Numbered from the stretch's first letter, positions 25,350 to 35,138 are shown. The stretch: 64,000 bases of DNA from Vibrio sp. HI00D65 (GCF_001635455.1 NZ_LWEH01000460.1:1-64000), one strand, 5' to 3'. Notes: generated by a model from the sequence alone, not told the origin. Numbers and translations: made by a program.

Positions 25350-28106
25350 TTATAGATCGACCATAATGGTCTTAGTCGTAATCCCGCCTTGGTCATCGAT
25401 GATTCTTAGCTGCACTTCATGCTTTCCGTATGAAGGGAAGATAGAAGTGAATGTACGACCTCGTTTCACTTTCCCATTTGGTAATGTCCACTCCGTATCG
25501 ACAATTCGCCCATCACTGTCTGAGCTTGTTGACCACATTGTGACCCAACGACCTAAGTGAATGTACTTCGCATTTGCTTCAGGAAGCGCGTTTGGAACCT
25601 CAACATTAACGATTGAGCTAAACGATGCGTTAGCGCCTTTGTCGTCGACTACTGTTAGGGTAACTGTGTATTCGCCGGCTTCTTGGTATGTCCACGTTGG
25701 CGCGATTTCACTGCTTGTTACGCCGTTGCCGAAGTCCCATAGGTAGCTGATGATTTCGCCATCTTGATCCGAACTAAAGTTACGAGCTGAGACGCTCAAC
25801 CCATCTGTATTGAGTTCGAAGTTCGCTGTTGGCGCAATGTTGTGTTGGCTTACTTTCGATAGACGTACCACACCATATTCGTTGTCAGCACTCTGGTTAA
25901 CAATGTCTACTACCAACCCAAACTTAGTCAAAATACGACCTGAATCAGGAGCTTGTGGTGATGTGTAATCTTGATCATCAGAGAAGCTTGCTGTACCGAC
26001 TAGGCTCGTGTCCTGAAGCACATCATTGTCACTGTTCACAAGACGCATTGGAGTATGGTCTTTCAGTGAGAAGGCAGCGTCACGAACTTGATAGCGTGTT
26101 TGAGCGACTTTTCCGGAGTTTTGCCAAATCATGGCATTTTGGTCTGCATCGACCACACCCAACCAGCCTTCACCAGGGTGTTTGCCTACCCAGTTATCAG
26201 TGAGTGACTCATCGACATACCAAATGATCAGGCCTGGATCGAACGACATGAGTTGGCCCATGCGCTTGATATTCGCCAAGCCTTCATCCACGTCCATATG
26301 ACTACGCCATTGCAGTAGGTAGTAGTGTTGAGCTTGATGGAAGCCATTACTCAATTTGAAGCCATTAAGTACAAAGCTAGAGTTATCTTCGCCGTCATCT
26401 ACCGCAACCGTGTTACCGTCCACAACAAGGCTGAGGTTGTCTAGGTAGAAGCCTTCCATAGCTAAGCCGCCATCGGTGATGTATTCGAACGACAGTTCTA
26501 CTTCTTGGCCTGACCATTGAGAAACATCAAACTCAGCATCAATCCAACCGTCAGACTCGCCACCAACCGCTGGAACTAGGCCAGTATTGTATGGGTCATC
26601 CATAGAGGTGATGTTGCCAGCGATGGCTTGTCCGTTCACAAGGACACGAGCAAAGTCATAGTCTTTCTCGATTTGGTACCAAGTTTTGAAGGAAAGCACT
26701 GCAGAGTCGCCAGCCGGGATTTCCAACTTACGAGTCATGCTATTTTTCAGGTCGTCGCCCTTTTGAGAGTGGAACGAGTACTCACCCTCGAACGGTTTCA
26801 AACCTTCGATTTGTTTCTCTGGAAGGTCGACCTTAATCATGTTCGGACGGTCGTTATCTGTCGTTTGGAACAAGGTGTAAATTTGTGGCTTGTCTTCCAG
26901 GTCATCAATTGATAGTTGATCATCGTTAATCCAGCGACCACCAATCGACTTTTGTAAGAAGTGTTTTGCCCACGAGCTGAATGCAGTTGGTTGAGTCCCC
27001 CCAATTTGACCAGCCCAACTGCCTGAAGACATGATAGACCAATAAGAGACAGGTTCACCTTTGCCTGTGTATTGCGTGTCGTACTCGTCTGGCAGACCTA
27101 AGTCATGGCCATATTCGTGCGCACAAACACCAGCTGCGGCATCTATCGGCTGAATCGTGTAATCAAACGCCGCGTACTGGCCATTAAAACGGTCTGGAAG
27201 CGAGCTCGAGGTGCCTTCGAGCACATGTGTGCGTCCAAGGTTGAATCGGTGAGACCAAATTGCATTAGGACCTAACACACCGCCACCTGCTTCTTCACCT
27301 ACAGAGGCATGGAATACCATTAGGTGATCAATCACGCCATCTGGCTCACGAAAATTTCCGTCGCCATCGTAATCGTAGCGGTCTTCAATATCGTAATCAG
27401 CAAGGTTGATGCTAGGGTCTTGAGCTAACTGGTTAAGGGCCTCACGCACCAGCTCTTGGGCGTTCAGATCATTATCTGTAGTCGGGGAGTTACCACCATA
27501 GAAAGCGGCAGGTTTAGAAGCACGATACCAACCTGCTGACTGACCAGCTACACTGTAACTGTCGCCCGATTCACTTTGATAATACTGGCGCATCGAGATT
27601 AAGTTTTCGCCATTTGGTCCAGTATAGCCTGTGTCAGAGAACAACAGCTCTTGGTAGTGTTCAGGGTTGTAGCTCTCGTAGAGCATTTGGGTGTGCTCTT
27701 TGGTCAGTCTGTTGTCATCCCAGTTTAAGTCGGGAAAGTCGACAAGCAGCGCGAGCACTTTGTCTGTACGCTTAGTACCGACTTCCAGGGCAAAAACACT
27801 CGCTTTTTTAACGCCAGACTCTTTTTCGATGGCTTTAAGAATCTTGGCTCTCAGCTCCATGGCTTTTTTGCCGAATTGAGCATCACCTTTAAAACCAGAG
27901 TTAAGCTTATTTTTTAGGTAACGGTCTAGTGCATCATGCTTTACCGCGTCATTTGCATCTTGTTCAACAAAGCCCTGTCTTACTAACATTTCTATTAGCT
28001 TATCTTCATTAACAACACCAAGATCTATCGGTGTTTTGGCATAGCTACTGACGCTAAATAGAGTGAGCATTGCTGAAGCGAGCAATGTTTTTCTCATTAT
28101 TTTCAT
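25350..28106 (-). CDS. prtV: M6-family secreted metalloprotease PrtV
   Basis: A 918-residue secreted zinc protease, the same length as V. cholerae PrtV and with the zinc motif HEYGH starting at residue 330 as there, followed by DLGLPDEYD. A signal peptide (to about SSYA/KTP) leads into a helical propeptide of about 70 residues, then the M6 catalytic domain, a MAM-like or jelly-roll section (about 450-570), and two PKD-type domains at about 755-838 and 840-918. PrtV-type enzymes degrade host proteins and antimicrobial peptides. AAGGAAATAC precedes the ATG. The small gene at 28144-28458 lies 37 bases upstream in the same direction and may be in the same transcript. Confidence 0.93.
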   Translation of the reverse strand: MKIMRKTLLASAMLTLFSVSSYAKTPIDLGVVNEDKLIEMLVRQGFVEQDANDAVKHDALDRYLKNKLNSGFKGDAQFGKKAMELRAKILKAIEKESGVKKASVFALEVGTKRTDKVLALLVDFPDLNWDDNRLTKEHTQMLYESYNPEHYQELLFSDTGYTGPNGENLISMRQYYQSESGDSYSVAGQSAGWYRASKPAAFYGGNSPTTDNDLNAQELVREALNQLAQDPSINLADYDIEDRYDYDGDGNFREPDGVIDHLMVFHASVGEEAGGGVLGPNAIWSHRFNLGRTHVLEGTSSSLPDRFNGQYAAFDYTIQPIDAAAGVCAHEYGHDLGLPDEYDTQYTGKGEPVSYWSIMSSGSWAGQIGGTQPTAFSSWAKHFLQKSIGGRWINDDQLSIDDLEDKPQIYTLFQTTDNDRPNMIKVDLPEKQIEGLKPFEGEYSFHSQKGDDLKNSMTRKLEIPAGDSAVLSFKTWYQIEKDYDFARVLVNGQAIAGNITSMDDPYNTGLVPAVGGESDGWIDAEFDVSQWSGQEVELSFEYITDGGLAMEGFYLDNLSLVVDGNTVAVDDGEDNSSFVLNGFKLSNGFHQAQHYYLLQWRSHMDVDEGLANIKRMGQLMSFDPGLIIWYVDESLTDNWVGKHPGEGWLGVVDADQNAMIWQNSGKVAQTRYQVRDAAFSLKDHTPMRLVNSDNDVLQDTSLVGTASFSDDQDYTSPQAPDSGRILTKFGLVVDIVNQSADNEYGVVRLSKVSQHNIAPTANFELNTDGLSVSARNFSSDQDGEIISYLWDFGNGVTSSEIAPTWTYQEAGEYTVTLTVVDDKGANASFSSIVNVEVPNALPEANAKYIHLGRWVTMWSTSSDSDGRIVDTEWTLPNGKVKRGRTFTSIFPSYGKHEVQLRIIDDQGGITTKTIMVDL

Positions 28107-28143
28107 TGTATTTCCTTTTTATATTTCCATGTCGATGTATGTA

Positions 28144-28458
28144 TCAACTAGCCTTTTTCGGATCGATTGTCCGATTTGGTTTTATACACTCTGTTGGTGT
28201 TTTATTTTCCTGACGTTTGTTTTCTATCTCGCTGTATTTTTTTGAATCAAAATGCTGGCTCTTTTGGGTTTTTGCATTGAGGTAGATACGCAAAGCCTCT
28301 TGGTTGTCCTCATAACTTAAGCCAGGACAAATAACGCCTCTTTCTATCAATGAATTAAGTAATGGTTCATCATTCTCAATAGTGGAAGCCTGTGACAGTG
28401 AGGTAAATAAAAAAACCATTAAGGTCATTGTTTTCAGAGGCATAGATAGTAGAGCCAT
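28144..28458 (-). CDS. Small secreted protein resembling the PrtV propeptide
   Basis: A 104-residue protein with an N-terminal hydrophobic stretch (PLKTMTLMVFLFTSLSQAS) that fits a signal peptide. The mature part repeats the pattern of the PrtV N-terminal propeptide: LLNSLIERG here versus LIEMLVRQG in PrtV, and ALRIYLNAK here versus ALDRYLKNK, with similar spacing between them. The C-terminal 45 residues are charged and have one Cys. It lies just upstream of prtV in the same direction, which suggests a role as an inhibitor, chaperone or decoy for the protease. This role is inference. The start at 28458 is the longest choice; the ATG five codons later is also possible. Confidence 0.7.
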   Translation of the reverse strand: MALLSMPLKTMTLMVFLFTSLSQASTIENDEPLLNSLIERGVICPGLSYEDNQEALRIYLNAKTQKSQHFDSKKYSEIENKRQENKTPTECIKPNRTIDPKKAS

Positions 28459-28883
28459 TAACTTTGGTTATGTAACAAAATATATTTATAAAATTAACCA
28501 ATCAAATGGATATTTTTTACAAGTCATTGTCCGTTCCGTTTTCAACATTAAGAGTTAATATTGAAAAGGTTTTATTAATTATTAAATTGTCAGTTGTTTA
28601 ATCATTTTTTGTGAATTTATAACTGATTATTTTGACATTAAATAACAATGGTGGAATAAGGGCTAATCAATGTATGGTAAGTGATATAAGGGGCGGGGGA
28701 TAATGATATAGTTACGGACGTTATTGCGGTTTAATAAAGAGTGAATTTAATAATTGACCATTTAGTTAATTTGTCGAGGTGAAATATTTTTACCAAAAAT
28801 ATCAGGATTTAGGTGAATTATCAGGAATTGGTGAGTTTAAGAAGGGGGGAGTTAAGGAAATGCTACTGAAAAGTATTATCTTC
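28459..28883. other. AT-rich control region upstream of the small secreted gene and prtV
   Basis: No gene is supported. The very AT-rich stretch next to 28459 should contain the promoter of the small secreted protein and prtV; T-rich and A-rich tracts would suit H-NS-type silencing, which is inference. Confidence 0.5.
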
Positions 28884-28917
28884 GACGGTTAAAAGAGCCT
28901 TGCCGTCAGCTCTTTTG
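28884..28917 (-). terminator. Terminator for the gate-domain gene
   Basis: AAAAGAGC pairs with GCTCTTTT around a ten-base loop and lies just downstream of the minus-strand membrane protein gene. An alternative pairing of GACGG with CCGTC in the same segment is mutually exclusive with it. Confidence 0.7.
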
Positions 28918-28946
28918 TCATGTGTTTTAAGATGAAAGTTCTACTC

Positions 28947-29924
28947 TCATGATTGCGAGACATCCCGATAAAAGTAACGCTCACAAATCGTTGGTTTGAC
29001 ACGTTTAATAGCGTGCGAAATTAAAGCGACGATGAGAACTGAGAATACGACTCTTCCCCAAAATATGGTGTAGAAATCGGCTCCAATCAGCAATATCAGC
29101 AAGGTATCTTCAATTAAGCTGTGAAGTAGGTTGAGCAACATGACTGCGGTAAATACATCTCTTGCGGAGATATACCCTTTCTTTGCTTCATTGATCAATA
29201 GACCGCCACCAAATGAAAGGCCCAGTGTGATACCAATGATGGTTAGGTTCGTAGCATCTTTGCTAATGCCTAGTAGTCTCAAAAACGGTCGCAATAACAT
29301 GGCCATGAGCTTCTCTATACCAAGAACCTTCAGCGTTTTAAGTAACAACAATAGGGCAGAGATGACCATGAATATCACCGTAAAGTTTTTCAGTTGTCCG
29401 ATAGCCCAACCGATATAACTCCTATCTGAGGATACTTCTGGCTGCCATAAAACGGTTGCTGGATAGTTGAGTAAATCTCCGTATTGATAACCGATATTCA
29501 GTAGCCATGCCAGTACTAAGCTGCCACCGACTCTTACCGACAAGGTGGCAAGCCAACTTACCCCAGCTTTTTTCGCGATAGCGCCTTCGATTGGTAGAGA
29601 ATGAGCGAGAAGCATCATGCTTCCTAATACAGACGCTTGGGCGACAGTGAGGGGCACATCAGAATTAATCAATATAATTAATCCTGCGTAAATATTGGTG
29701 AGTATTGTGGTAGCCCATACTAAGCCCATCTCTTTGGGTAAACCAACACTCTCCATTATTGGGCTTAACCACTCGCTGAGAATCACTATGCCACCGAGTT
29801 CTTCGACGACTTTGATGACGATGATGATGGGAATCATGATCCGAAAAAGCGTTGAGGTAACATCGAAAATCTCTTTTAAAAGTTCTTTAAAAAATTGATA
29901 AGTGGATTTCATTGATACGTCCAT
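28947..29924 (-). CDS. Nucleoside-recognition (gate) domain membrane protein
   Basis: A 325-residue inner-membrane protein with eight or nine hydrophobic helices in two similar halves. The first half has RIMIPIIIVIKVVEELGG and the second TNLTIIGITLGLSFGGGLLI followed by an amphipathic helix with ARDVFTAVMLLNLLHSLIED. This matches the gate domain found in nucleoside transporters and spore maturation proteins. Its substrate is unknown. The gene is transcribed away from an Lrp-type regulator gene at 30066, with 141 bases between the two, so it may be controlled by it. Confidence 0.7.
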   Translation of the reverse strand: MDVSMKSTYQFFKELLKEIFDVTSTLFRIMIPIIIVIKVVEELGGIVILSEWLSPIMESVGLPKEMGLVWATTILTNIYAGLIILINSDVPLTVAQASVLGSMMLLAHSLPIEGAIAKKAGVSWLATLSVRVGGSLVLAWLLNIGYQYGDLLNYPATVLWQPEVSSDRSYIGWAIGQLKNFTVIFMVISALLLLLKTLKVLGIEKLMAMLLRPFLRLLGISKDATNLTIIGITLGLSFGGGLLINEAKKGYISARDVFTAVMLLNLLHSLIEDTLLILLIGADFYTIFWGRVVFSVLIVALISHAIKRVKPTICERYFYRDVSQS

Positions 29925-30065
29925 GTTGCGACTGTTTGATTTAGGAAGATCTTATCGTGATTGCTGTGATCGTGATTTTAAAATCTCGTTATAAATTCGG
30001 TTATAATTTTTTAATTACTTTAATTTTGAAAATTATTACTCGAAAATTGGTGGTTTTAAGAAATT

Positions 30066-30533
30066 ATGGAAATTGACCGTATAGATAGAAGCATACTCAT
30101 CCAGCTTCAAAAAAATAACCGTATTCCCAATTTAGCATTGGCCGAGCTTGTTGGTTTGTCACCGCCTGCGTGTTTAAAGCGTGTAAAACGTTTGAGAGAG
30201 GAGGGAGTGATCGTAGGCGACGTATCTATTATCAACCCTGAGCTTGCTGGTCATAAGATGACATTGGTCGTGTCTGTCGAAATGGAGCGAGATAGAGGCG
30301 ATATTTATCAAATTTTTCGCCATTCTATTTCGAAGGCTGCAGAAGTTACGCAGTGTTATCAGATCTCAGGCAGCTATGATTTTATGCTTATTGTGACTGT
30401 TAAAGACATCCAAGCCTACGAGTATTTCGTTGAGCGAGTACTACGCAAAGATCTTAACATTCGTAAGTTCCACACTTCAGTATCTATGAGAACGGTGAAA
30501 TTTAGCACTGAAGTTAAGTTAGAAGAGTCATGA
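30066..30533 (+). CDS. Lrp/AsnC-family transcriptional regulator
   Basis: A 155-residue regulator with an N-terminal helix-turn-helix (residues 1-55: IDRSILIQLQKNNRIPNLAL, then LVGLSPPACLKRVKRL) and a C-terminal RAM ligand-binding domain (about 65-150, including VTQCYQISGSYDFMLIV). It has the size and pattern of Lrp/AsnC regulators that sense amino acids. The AT-rich spacer to the divergent membrane protein gene contains the palindrome-like AATTTTGAAAATT at about 30021-30034, which could be an operator. Regulation of the divergent gene and of itself is inferred from the layout. Confidence 0.9.
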   Translation: MEIDRIDRSILIQLQKNNRIPNLALAELVGLSPPACLKRVKRLREEGVIVGDVSIINPELAGHKMTLVVSVEMERDRGDIYQIFRHSISKAAEVTQCYQISGSYDFMLIVTVKDIQAYEYFVERVLRKDLNIRKFHTSVSMRTVKFSTEVKLEES

Positions 30534-30699
30534 CAAGAAAAGGATAATCAACAGTAACTGACATCGATGTGAGCTAACTAGCTTAAATTCGTATAAATTA
30601 GAGTGTATTTACACAAAATGTGACGTTCACATTTTGTCATAAGTTTAATAATTGTATATATTCCTCTCCTAAAATAATAATTAACAAAAGTTAATACTA

Positions 30700-32262
30700 A
30701 TGATTGTCAGTTCATCTTCTCCATCTCGTGAAACGTTACTCAGCGAGCACGAACAACTCGTATCAACGACGGACCTGAAAGGCGTGATTACATACAGTAA
30801 TGATGCGTTTTGCCGTATTGCAGAGTACAGCCAACAAGAATTGCTAGGGCAACACCATAATATTGTGAGGCATGGTGATATGCCTAAGGCTGCTTTTGCC
30901 GATATGTGGTTGAACCTTAAGCAAGGTAAAGCGTGGCGCGGTATCGTAAAAAACAAAACTAAATCCGGTGGTTTTTACTGGGTAGATGCTTATGTGACGC
31001 CAATTTACGATAATGGAAAGGTGAGCGGTTACCAATCTGTACGTGTAAAGCCTAAAAACGAGTGGGTACAAGTTGCCGACAAAGCATATCAAGGTTTATT
31101 GAAGGCTGAGAAATCTGGTCGCCAATTGTCGCTGCGGATGAGTGATAGTGTTCGTTATGCTGTGTTGCTAGGCTCGCTAGCTGCACCACTGATTTCAAAT
31201 CTTGTCGAAGTAGGATTAGTGTCCCAATGGCTTCTGAGTTTATTGCCTGTTTCTGCTCTTGCGCTGTTGTTCCGCCAAGAACTCATCGATACACCTTTGC
31301 AGTTGAAAAAATTACAATCAAAGTTCGATAGTGTGAGTCGTCTTGTTTATTCAGGGAACAGCAAGTTTTCTGTGGCTGATTTCCACTTAAAACTATTGTC
31401 TGCTCGCATACGTACCGTACTAGGCCGAATGACAGATTCAGCGAAACCATTACAAGATTTGGCTGATAACCTTAATGCCACGTCGTTTGAAGTGTCTGAA
31501 GCGCTAGATCAGCAAACAAAAGACATTCTGCAAGTACGTGAGGCTACCGAAGAGGTTGAATTAACCGCGAATGAAGTTTCATCTCGCACAGAAGAAGCGC
31601 ATCAGATTGTCGATGTGACTCTAGAGACTTGTGCTGGTGCTAAAGAGAGCATTAACCAAACTCATCGAAACCTTGAGAATCTAGCCTCACAAGCTGAAAA
31701 AGCAACACAAACCACTTACCAATTGAGCGACCAAGCGCAAAGTGTCAGTAAGATAATGGAAGAGATCGGTGGTATCGCGGAGCAAACTAACCTGCTGGCG
31801 CTCAACGCAGCAATAGAAGCGGCGAGAGCGGGTGAGCAAGGCCGAGGCTTTGCCGTAGTGGCTGATGAGGTACGTGCGTTGTCTGGGCGTACTTCGAACG
31901 CGACAGTACAGATCAAAGAGAGCATCGAAACTATGCTCACAACCATTGAAGGTTGGCAGAAAGACATCTTGGCTAATAGAGAGCAGACCGATGCGTGCGG
32001 TGATGTGGCCAAAGTGAGCGCAGAGCGTTTATCTGAAGTTGAAAACCTGATGCAATCCATGAACGAGTTGATGCAGTCGGTAGAAAACTCAGCCCATAAG
32101 CAACGTACTCTCTCGAGCGAGGTTAATCTTCACATGCAATCTATCGCGTCGACAGCAGAACAGAATTTAGTTGCCACTCATTCAGTAAAGGATCATTCGA
32201 CAGAGCTTAAAGAACAAGTAAACGAGTTCTATCAGTTAGCTAAACGTTTTGAAGAAAAGTAG
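30700..32262 (+). CDS. Aer-like PAS-domain chemoreceptor
   Basis: A 520-residue chemotaxis transducer. Residues about 15-110 form a PAS domain (VSTTDLKGVITYSNDAFCRI, and W.G.VKNK.KSGGFYWVD near 80). A short membrane-anchoring hydrophobic stretch lies around 145-190 (VRYAVLLGSLAAPLISNLVE...). The C-terminal coiled coil has the conserved signalling tip with NLLALNAAIEAARAGE. This is the architecture of Aer, which reads redox or energy status through PAS-bound FAD. Whether this PAS binds FAD is not shown. It stands alone with a terminator at 32293-32322. Confidence 0.9.
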   Translation: MIVSSSSPSRETLLSEHEQLVSTTDLKGVITYSNDAFCRIAEYSQQELLGQHHNIVRHGDMPKAAFADMWLNLKQGKAWRGIVKNKTKSGGFYWVDAYVTPIYDNGKVSGYQSVRVKPKNEWVQVADKAYQGLLKAEKSGRQLSLRMSDSVRYAVLLGSLAAPLISNLVEVGLVSQWLLSLLPVSALALLFRQELIDTPLQLKKLQSKFDSVSRLVYSGNSKFSVADFHLKLLSARIRTVLGRMTDSAKPLQDLADNLNATSFEVSEALDQQTKDILQVREATEEVELTANEVSSRTEEAHQIVDVTLETCAGAKESINQTHRNLENLASQAEKATQTTYQLSDQAQSVSKIMEEIGGIAEQTNLLALNAAIEAARAGEQGRGFAVVADEVRALSGRTSNATVQIKESIETMLTTIEGWQKDILANREQTDACGDVAKVSAERLSEVENLMQSMNELMQSVENSAHKQRTLSSEVNLHMQSIASTAEQNLVATHSVKDHSTELKEQVNEFYQLAKRFEEK

Positions 32263-32292
32263 CGACCTTAGATAACTTTATGAAAGATATAA

Positions 32293-32322
32293 GAAAGCCT
32301 TGCATGATGTGCAGGGCTTTTT
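32293..32322 (+). terminator. Rho-independent terminator
   Basis: AAAGCCTTGCA pairs with TGCAGGGCTTT (one T-G pair) around a five-base loop and is followed by a T run. It ends the Aer-like gene. Confidence 0.85.
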
Positions 32323-32451
32323 TGTAGGTCAGTAAAGGTTAGAAAAGCTTTGAAGCAAAAAAATAAAACATCGTTTAATTGAGGTTAAGTTACACTTCAT
32401 ATATTCCAATCAAAAGACAGATCATCAGCATACGCCCCCTTATCGTTACCA

Positions 32452-33054
32452 CCATTTCTTAAGTTTTATTAGTGCTCCTTGTATAGCCTCAAAAGGATCG
32501 TATTACTTCTATACGGGGTATCAAAATACGAGGGTGAGTGACGATGGCTTTCAAGATTACTTTGATGGTACCTAAAATAACTCAGGGAGTAAGCAGCTTT
32601 ACGGTGGCTACGTCTGCGGTAACTATGCCCTAAACGATACTTTCTTCGTCGGTTTAGACTCTTCTGTGACCACACGCTCTTCGACAACATTGTCTGACGT
32701 GTCTGTTCAGTTGGGCTGGTATCATCCTATTACTTCGCAGGTTGAGCTTTATGCTTCTGGCGGGGTAAATTGGGTTAGGGCGCAGAGACGTTCTTCATGC
32801 CGAAATGACACTACCCTTGGGCCGTTTCGATGAGGGCTTTATCGGTGAGGCAGGGACGATTGTTTTTATTAACGGGCGTTGGTCTTTGCAACCATTTTAT
32901 AGCTTTTCTGACACGCATAAGCATGGCTTAAACAGCTTCGGGATTGTGAGCTCGGTTGACGTTCTTTCTTGCGGTCGATGCTGGGTGTGAACATACGTAT
33001 AGTAAAAAACTAAACCAGAATACACTTAGTCTGGGGGCAAGGTTTACGTTTTAA
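32452..33054 (+). pseudogene. Decayed outer-membrane beta-barrel protein gene
   Basis: Successive frames give pieces of one barrel protein. From about 32480 (GSYYFYTGYQNTRVSDDGFQ, then DYFDGT and an in-frame TAA at about 32575), reading continues in the same frame with KQLYGGYVCGNYALNDTFF, VQLGWYHPITSQVELYASGG and ends in a stop near 32830. The next frame holds FDEGFIGEAGTIVFINGRWS and FYSFSDTHKHGLNSFG. The third ends LNQNTLSLGARFTF and TAA at 33052-33054; a C-terminal Phe after alternating residues is the classic barrel end. No start codon is found. This is a degraded OmpA/OmpW-like small barrel gene, no longer functional. Confidence 0.75.
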
Positions 33055-33073
33055 CGGTGAAAGCTGAGATACA

Positions 33074-33104
33074 AAAAAGCCCTACATGAAAATGTAGGGC
33101 TTTA
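33074..33104. terminator. Bidirectional terminator
   Basis: AGCCCTACA pairs with TGTAGGGCT around a six-base loop with A and T runs on the two sides. It separates the barrel remnant from the convergent transketolase gene. Confidence 0.85.
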
Positions 33105-33146
33105 GTATGCATCAACCTATTTCAAGGTGAAACAACTGAATCAAGA

Positions 33147-35138
33147 TTAAGCTAGAAGCTCTTTCGCTGTGTTTACTACGTTTTCAGTAGTGAAACCGAA
33201 CATCTTGAATAGCTCACCTGCTGGTGCAGATTCGCCGAATGTTGTCATACCGATGATCTTGCCTCCGAAGCCAACGTACTTGTACCAGAAGTCAGCGATG
33301 CCAGCTTCTACAGCGATACGAGCAGTTACGTCAGATGGAAGTACAGATTCACGGTAATCAGCGCCTTGCTTGTCGAATGCGTCAGTTGCAGGCATAGATA
33401 CTACGCGTACCTTCTTACCTTCAGCTGTCAGTTCAGCCGCAGCGTTAACCGCTAGCTCAACTTCAGAACCTGTAGCGATAAGGATAAGCTCAGGCTTACC
33501 TTCACAATCTTTAAGGATGTAACCACCCTTCGCGATGTTAGCTACTTGCTCTTCGCTACGCTCTTGCTGTGCAAGGTTTTGACGAGAGAAGATTAGAGAC
33601 GTTGGGCCTTCTTTACGTTCGATAGCCAGTTTCCAAGCCACTGCAGACTCAACTTGGTCACATGGACGCCATGTGCTCATGTTTGGAGTTAGACGTAGAG
33701 AAGCGATTTGCTCAACTGGTTGGTGAGTTGGGCCATCTTCACCAAGACCGATAGAGTCGTGCGTGTAAACTTGGATGTTCTGAACTTTCATCAGAGCAGC
33801 CATACGCATTGCGTTACGAGCGTATTCCATGAACATTAGGAAAGTAGCGCCGTATGGTACGAAACCACCGTGCAGAGCGATACCGTTCATGATAGCTGTC
33901 ATACCGAATTCACGTACACCGTAGTGGATGTAGTTACCTGCTGGATCTTCAGCAGAAACAGACTTAGAACCAGACCACATAGTTAGGTTAGAAGGTGCAA
34001 GGTCAGCAGAGCCGCCTAGGAATTCAGGAAGCATAGCACCGAACGCTTCTAGTGCGTTTTGAGATGCTTTACGTGATGCAATGTTTGCTGGGTTAGCTTG
34101 AAGATCAGCAATGATTTGGTTTGCTTTCTCTTCCCACTGTGCAGGAAGCTCACCGTTTACGCGGCGTTTGAATTCAGCTGCCAGCTCAGGGTGTGCTGCT
34201 TCATAAGCTGCAAGTTTCTCGTTCCACGCTGCTTCCTTAGCTGCGCCTGCTTCTTTCGCATCCCATTCTGCGTAAACTTCCGACGGAATTTCAAAAGGAC
34301 CGTGCTCCCAACCAAGTTCTTTACGTGTAGCTGCAATTTCTTCAGCGCCTAGTGGTGCACCGTGACAGTCGTGTGAACCAGATTTGTTTGGAGAACCAAA
34401 ACCGATGATAGTTTTAGTACAGATTAGAGTAGGGCGAGGATCCGCTTTTGCAGCTTCAATTGCTGCGTTGATTGCTTCAGCGTTGTGGCCATCTACTGCT
34501 GGAATTACGTGCCAACCGTAAGCTTCAAAACGCTTAGGTGTATCGTCAGAGAACCAACCTTCAACTTCACCATCGATAGAGATGCCGTTGTCATCCCAAA
34601 AAGCGATAAGCTTACCAAGCCCCAGCGTACCTGCTAGAGAACATGCTTCGTGAGAGATACCTTCCATCAGACAGCCGTCACCCATGAATGCATAAGTGAA
34701 ATGGTCAACGATGTCGTGGCCTTCTTTGTTGAATTGTGCCGCTAGAGTTTTCTCGGCAAGCGCCATACCAACAGCGTTAGTGATACCTTGACCAAGTGGA
34801 CCAGTTGTTGTTTCGATACCCGGTGCGTAACCGTACTCTGGGTGACCTGGCGTCTTAGAGTGAAGTTGACGGAAGTTCTTGAGATCTTCGATTGATAGCT
34901 CGTAGCCTGCTAGGTGAAGCAGAGAGTAAATCAGCATAGAGCCGTGGCCGTTTGAAAGAACGAAACGGTCGCGGTCAGCCCACTCTGGGTTAGACGGGTT
35001 GTGGTTTAGGTGATCACGCCAAAGAACTTCAGCGATGTCAGCCATACCCATAGGTGCGCCTGGGTGGCCAGAGTTTGCTTGTTGTACGCCGTCCATGCTC
35101 AGAGCACGAATAGCATTAGCTAAATGTTTACGGTCCAT
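33147..35138 (-). CDS. tkt: Transketolase
   Basis: Transketolase moves two-carbon units between sugar phosphates in the non-oxidative pentose phosphate pathway, using thiamine pyrophosphate. The 663-residue protein has the standard three-domain layout: MDGVQQANSGHPGAPMGMAD near the start, the TPP-binding GDGCLMEG and WDDNGISIDG motifs near residues 155-190, and the pyrimidine-domain DSIGLGEDGPTHQPVEQ near 470. The C-terminal domain ends with TTENVVNTAKELL. It follows talB by about 80 bases in the same direction, with a hairpin between, so the two act together. As a TPP enzyme it links to the thiamine genes only by cofactor. Confidence 0.97.
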   Translation of the reverse strand: MDRKHLANAIRALSMDGVQQANSGHPGAPMGMADIAEVLWRDHLNHNPSNPEWADRDRFVLSNGHGSMLIYSLLHLAGYELSIEDLKNFRQLHSKTPGHPEYGYAPGIETTTGPLGQGITNAVGMALAEKTLAAQFNKEGHDIVDHFTYAFMGDGCLMEGISHEACSLAGTLGLGKLIAFWDDNGISIDGEVEGWFSDDTPKRFEAYGWHVIPAVDGHNAEAINAAIEAAKADPRPTLICTKTIIGFGSPNKSGSHDCHGAPLGAEEIAATRKELGWEHGPFEIPSEVYAEWDAKEAGAAKEAAWNEKLAAYEAAHPELAAEFKRRVNGELPAQWEEKANQIIADLQANPANIASRKASQNALEAFGAMLPEFLGGSADLAPSNLTMWSGSKSVSAEDPAGNYIHYGVREFGMTAIMNGIALHGGFVPYGATFLMFMEYARNAMRMAALMKVQNIQVYTHDSIGLGEDGPTHQPVEQIASLRLTPNMSTWRPCDQVESAVAWKLAIERKEGPTSLIFSRQNLAQQERSEEQVANIAKGGYILKDCEGKPELILIATGSEVELAVNAAAELTAEGKKVRVVSMPATDAFDKQGADYRESVLPSDVTARIAVEAGIADFWYKYVGFGGKIIGMTTFGESAPAGELFKMFGFTTENVVNTAKELLA

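Noticed and set aside
25366..27879. Several plus-strand frames of 60-95 codons across prtV
   Set aside because: They lie opposite a strongly supported protease gene and have compositions expected from its complement.
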